In this document: piece after piece, positions 4,120 to 6,587 of the stretch
Position numbering within the stretch: position 1 is the stretch's first letter
How the letters are laid out: each line of letters starts with the position of its first letter
Source: Rhodobacteraceae bacterium UBA6141
Lineage (GTDB): Bacteria; Pseudomonadota; Alphaproteobacteria; Rhodobacterales; Rhodobacteraceae
Direction: 5' to 3'
Assembly (NCBI GenBank): GCA_002423245.1
Contig: DIVD01000085.1
Location: 1 to 6,587, forward strand
DNA: 6,587 nt
Made by a program: the position numbers and the translations under genes
Notes under the pieces: model-generated
What the model was told of the DNA's origin: nothing
Database searches by the model: none
What the model saw: the letters and a program-made list of their open reading frames with translations, nothing else

Positions 4120-6587
4120 ATGGAGGAAGCGATCCGCACGACCGGAGACATGGCCAGCGCCGAAGCGTCGGCGGATGCGTCCACCGTGGCGCCGGTCCCG
4201 GCCCTGCCCGAGGACCCGACCGACCTGCGCCTGGCGCTCCACCGCAACGGCTATCGCCCGATCCCGGTTCTGGGCGCGCATGTCGCGATGAAGGGCGCGG
4301 GCAAGCGGCCGATGATGAAGGGCTGGGAGACGGTCTGCGCCAGCGCCGACGAGGCCGAGATCGCGCGCTGGACGAAGGCGCAGCGCAACTGCACCAACAC
4401 GGGCCTGCTCTGCGGCGAGCTCGTCGGCGTCGACATCGACGTGCTGGATCGCGACCATGCCCACCGGCTGACCTGCATCGCCACCGAAATGCTCGGCATG
4501 TCGCCCGCCTCCCGGATCGGGCGCGCGCCGAAGATCCTGCTAGCCTTCCGCACCGATGCGCCGTTCGACAAGGTGCAGACTAGCGAATTCCACATGCTCG
4601 ACGGCACGGTGGCGCGGGTCGAGGTGCTGGCGACGGGGCAGCAGTTCGTGGCCTTCGGCATCCACCCCGACACGAAGGCGCCCTATCACTGGCCCGAATG
4701 CTCGCCGCTCGACGTGCCGCTGCACGAACTGCCGGTCGTCAGCCGGGACCGCTGCGCGGCCTTCATCGCTGCGGCCGAGGATTACCTGCGCAAGGTGGGC
4801 GGCCAGACCACCGCCGACCGGCGCGAGATCGACCGCGAGGGGCGCAAGGCCGCGGGGCTCAAGCAGAAGGAAGCGCCGTCGCGCGAGCTGATCGAGGAAG
4901 CCGTCGCCCATATCCGCAACGACGAGTTGCCCTATGACGACTGGATCAAGGTTGGGCTCGCGCTCTACGCAGCACTCGGTCCCGATGGCCGCGACCTGTG
5001 GGAGACCTGGTCGGCTGAGGCGTCGAAGAACGATCCCGCCTGCACCGCCGAGAAATGGGAAAGCTTCGCCAGCGTGCGCAGCGTCACCGTGGGCACCCTG
5101 TTCTGGCTCGCGCGGCAGAACGGCTGGCGGGCGGAACAGCCGCGCCGGGTGCGCACCACCCACACCAGCCAGGAAGCAGGCGACGACGCGCCGCAGGGCA
5201 GCCGGCCGCTGATCCGCATTCGCGCAGGCCAGATGCCCGAAACCATCGACAAGGCTGAGGCTGCCCTGCTCGCCGCGCGGCTCGGCTTCTACCAGCGTGG
5301 CAGCATCGTCGTGCGCCCGGCCATGGTCCCGGTAGCGATCTCGGGTGGCCGCCAGATCGACGCCCCACGCCTCGTACACGTCAAGGCGCACCACATGGCC
5401 GAAGCCTTCACCAAGGCCGCCCATTGGGAGCGATTCGACATGCGCGCCGGGGACTGGATCAGCACCGACTGCTCGCAGCGGCTGGCGGAAACCTACTTGG
5501 CGCGCGAAGGCCAGTGGCGCCTGCCGGTGCTGACCGGGATCATCAATGCGCCCACACTGCGCGAGGATGGCTCGATCCTCGACCAGCCCGGCTATGATGC
5601 TCTGACAGGCCTGCTGTTCGACCCGCAAGGCGAACGCTTCCCCCTTCTGCCGCGCGATCCCGACCGTGACACCGCCCTGCGCGCGCTGCGCTTCCTGCGC
5701 GACCCGATTGCGAGTTTCCCCTTCGTGACGCCTGCAGACCGCTCCGTGGCGCTGTCGGCAATCCTGACCACGCTGATCCGCCGGTCGCTACCGACCGCGC
5801 CGCTGCATGGCTTCAACGCGCCGACAGCCGGGACCGGCAAATCCATGCTGGTCGACGTGGCCAGCATCATTGCGACTTCGCGCCCCGCCCCGGTGATCGC
5901 ACAGGGCAAATCCGAGGAGGAGATGGAAAAGCGGCTCGGCTCTGCCCTGATCGCAGGCGACGTGCTGATCGCGATCGACAACTGCGAGGAACCGTTGGGC
6001 GGCGAACTGCTCTGCCAGGCGATGACCCAGACCAGTCTGAAGGTTCGGATCCTCGGCAAATCCATGAATGCCGAAGTGCCCAGCAACGCCACCCTGTTCG
6101 CCACCGGCAACAACCTCACTCTGGCAGGCGACATGACCCGCCGCGCCATCCGTTCCACGCTGGATGCCGGAGTGGAACGGCCGGAACTGCGCGCCTTCGA
6201 CCGCGACCCTCTGGCCGTGGTTACTGCGCAGCGCGGTGACTATGTCACGGCGGGTCTGACCATCCTGCGCGGCTTCCACGTCGCGGGCCGCCCGTCACAA
6301 ACCGTGCCGCTCGGCTCTTTCACCATCTGGTCGGGCTGGGTGCGCGATGCCCTGATCTGGCTTGGCGAGGCCGACCCATGCGAGACCATGGAGGGCATGC
6401 GCAGCGGCGACCCGAAGCTGGAGGCGTTGACGGCGGCGTTGGAGGAATGGCGATCGGTCATCGGGACCGACCGCGTCACCGTGCGCGAGATCATCGAGCG
6501 GGCCGCAGCCCAGCACGCTCAGTTGTTCGGAAAGCCCGAGTTCGTGAACCCCGAGTTCCGCGAGGCCCTGCTACGCGTCGCAGGCGA
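4120..6587 (+). CDS. Primase-polymerase/helicase replication protein (3' end beyond window)
   Basis: The 822 codons present stay open to the window edge. Residues about 30-195 form an archaeo-eukaryotic-type primase-polymerase domain: GKRPMMKGW (61-69), the strand with the metal-binding pair D105/D107 (GVDIDV), RIGRAPKILLAFRTD (132-146), and RVEVLATGQQFVAFGIHP (166-183) with E168 as likely third acidic ligand. A PriCT-2-like helical domain follows (about 254-336, with YDDWIKVGLAL and NDPACTAEKWESF). After a linker and a region of unclear fold (365-530) comes a P-loop ATPase: Walker A APTAGTGKS (567-575), Walker B VLIAIDN (615-621), sensor-like FATGNN (660-665) and a candidate arginine finger at R674/R675. 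Such fusions prime and unwind DNA at the origin of plasmids, phages and satellites. The start is supported by GGAGG (4107-4111) eight bases upstream. The motif II position reads PK instead of the usual His motif, perhaps a subfamily trait. Confidence 0.93.
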   Translation, partial: MEEAIRTTGDMASAEASADASTVAPVPALPEDPTDLRLALHRNGYRPIPVLGAHVAMKGAGKRPMMKGWETVCASADEAEIARWTKAQRNCTNTGLLCGELVGVDIDVLDRDHAHRLTCIATEMLGMSPASRIGRAPKILLAFRTDAPFDKVQTSEFHMLDGTVARVEVLATGQQFVAFGIHPDTKAPYHWPECSPLDVPLHELPVVSRDRCAAFIAAAEDYLRKVGGQTTADRREIDREGRKAAGLKQKEAPSRELIEEAVAHIRNDELPYDDWIKVGLALYAALGPDGRDLWETWSAEASKNDPACTAEKWESFASVRSVTVGTLFWLARQNGWRAEQPRRVRTTHTSQEAGDDAPQGSRPLIRIRAGQMPETIDKAEAALLAARLGFYQRGSIVVRPAMVPVAISGGRQIDAPRLVHVKAHHMAEAFTKAAHWERFDMRAGDWISTDCSQRLAETYLAREGQWRLPVLTGIINAPTLREDGSILDQPGYDALTGLLFDPQGERFPLLPRDPDRDTALRALRFLRDPIASFPFVTPADRSVALSAILTTLIRRSLPTAPLHGFNAPTAGTGKSMLVDVASIIATSRPAPVIAQGKSEEEMEKRLGSALIAGDVLIAIDNCEEPLGGELLCQAMTQTSLKVRILGKSMNAEVPSNATLFATGNNLTLAGDMTRRAIRSTLDAGVERPELRAFDRDPLAVVTAQRGDYVTAGLTILRGFHVAGRPSQTVPLGSFTIWSGWVRDALIWLGEADPCETMEGMRSGDPKLEALTAALEEWRSVIGTDRVTVREIIERAAAQHAQLFGKPEFVNPEFREALLRVAG

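Noticed and set aside
3682..4464. Minus-strand open frame of 260 codons
   Set aside because: It is antisense to three plus-strand genes with strong ribosome sites and coupled starts. The translation resembles no protein family.
4540..5628. Minus-strand open frame of 362 codons
   Set aside because: It is antisense to the primase-polymerase domain and PriCT region, has no plausible ribosome site or domain, and shows the same high-GC shadow composition.

Overview
The window looks like one end of an integrated mobile element in a GC-rich alphaproteobacterium. The Rhodobacterales are the most likely group, judged from composition and from the look of the proteins. It is probably a prophage remnant or a phage-satellite-like island. 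Host assignment is inference; no host housekeeping gene is present apart from a tRNA fragment.

Left boundary (1-207): bases 13-57 on the minus strand match the 3' half of an initiator tRNA-Met gene, from the CAT anticodon loop through the T arm and acceptor strand to CCA. No 5' half is attached. This is the expected form of a displaced attachment-site copy left by integration into a tRNA gene. A 15-bp imperfect stem-loop (57-106) starts exactly where the tRNA match ends.

Cargo (208-1514, minus strand): two genes joined by a 4-base ATGA overlap. The upstream gene encodes a 257-aa protein. Its first 80 residues carry the C-terminal motif of phage Mu F/SPP1 gp7 minor head proteins, followed by a separate beta-rich C-terminal region. 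The downstream gene encodes a 178-aa protein with one N-terminal membrane segment and four cysteines in the likely periplasmic part. The arrangement resembles a phage-derived polymorphic toxin with a membrane-anchored immunity protein; this is a hypothesis.

Integration (1594-2697, minus strand): a complete 367-aa tyrosine recombinase with all catalytic residues.

Replication and control operon (2886 to the right edge, plus strand): four tightly packed genes diverge from the integrase. They encode a 216-aa protein with a possible N-terminal DNA-binding part, an 81-aa excisionase/AlpA-like helix-turn-helix protein, a 108-aa protein of unknown function, and a large primase-polymerase/helicase cut off by the window end. 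The last has a DxD primase-polymerase domain, a PriCT-2-like domain and a P-loop ATPase domain. The divergent control region holds a strong dyad (2816-2846) that overlaps a plausible promoter and is the best operator candidate.

Together these form an integrase, regulator and replication module, with an accessory gene slot between the integrase and the attachment site. Packaging or capsid genes, if any, and the intact tRNA gene would lie beyond the right edge.
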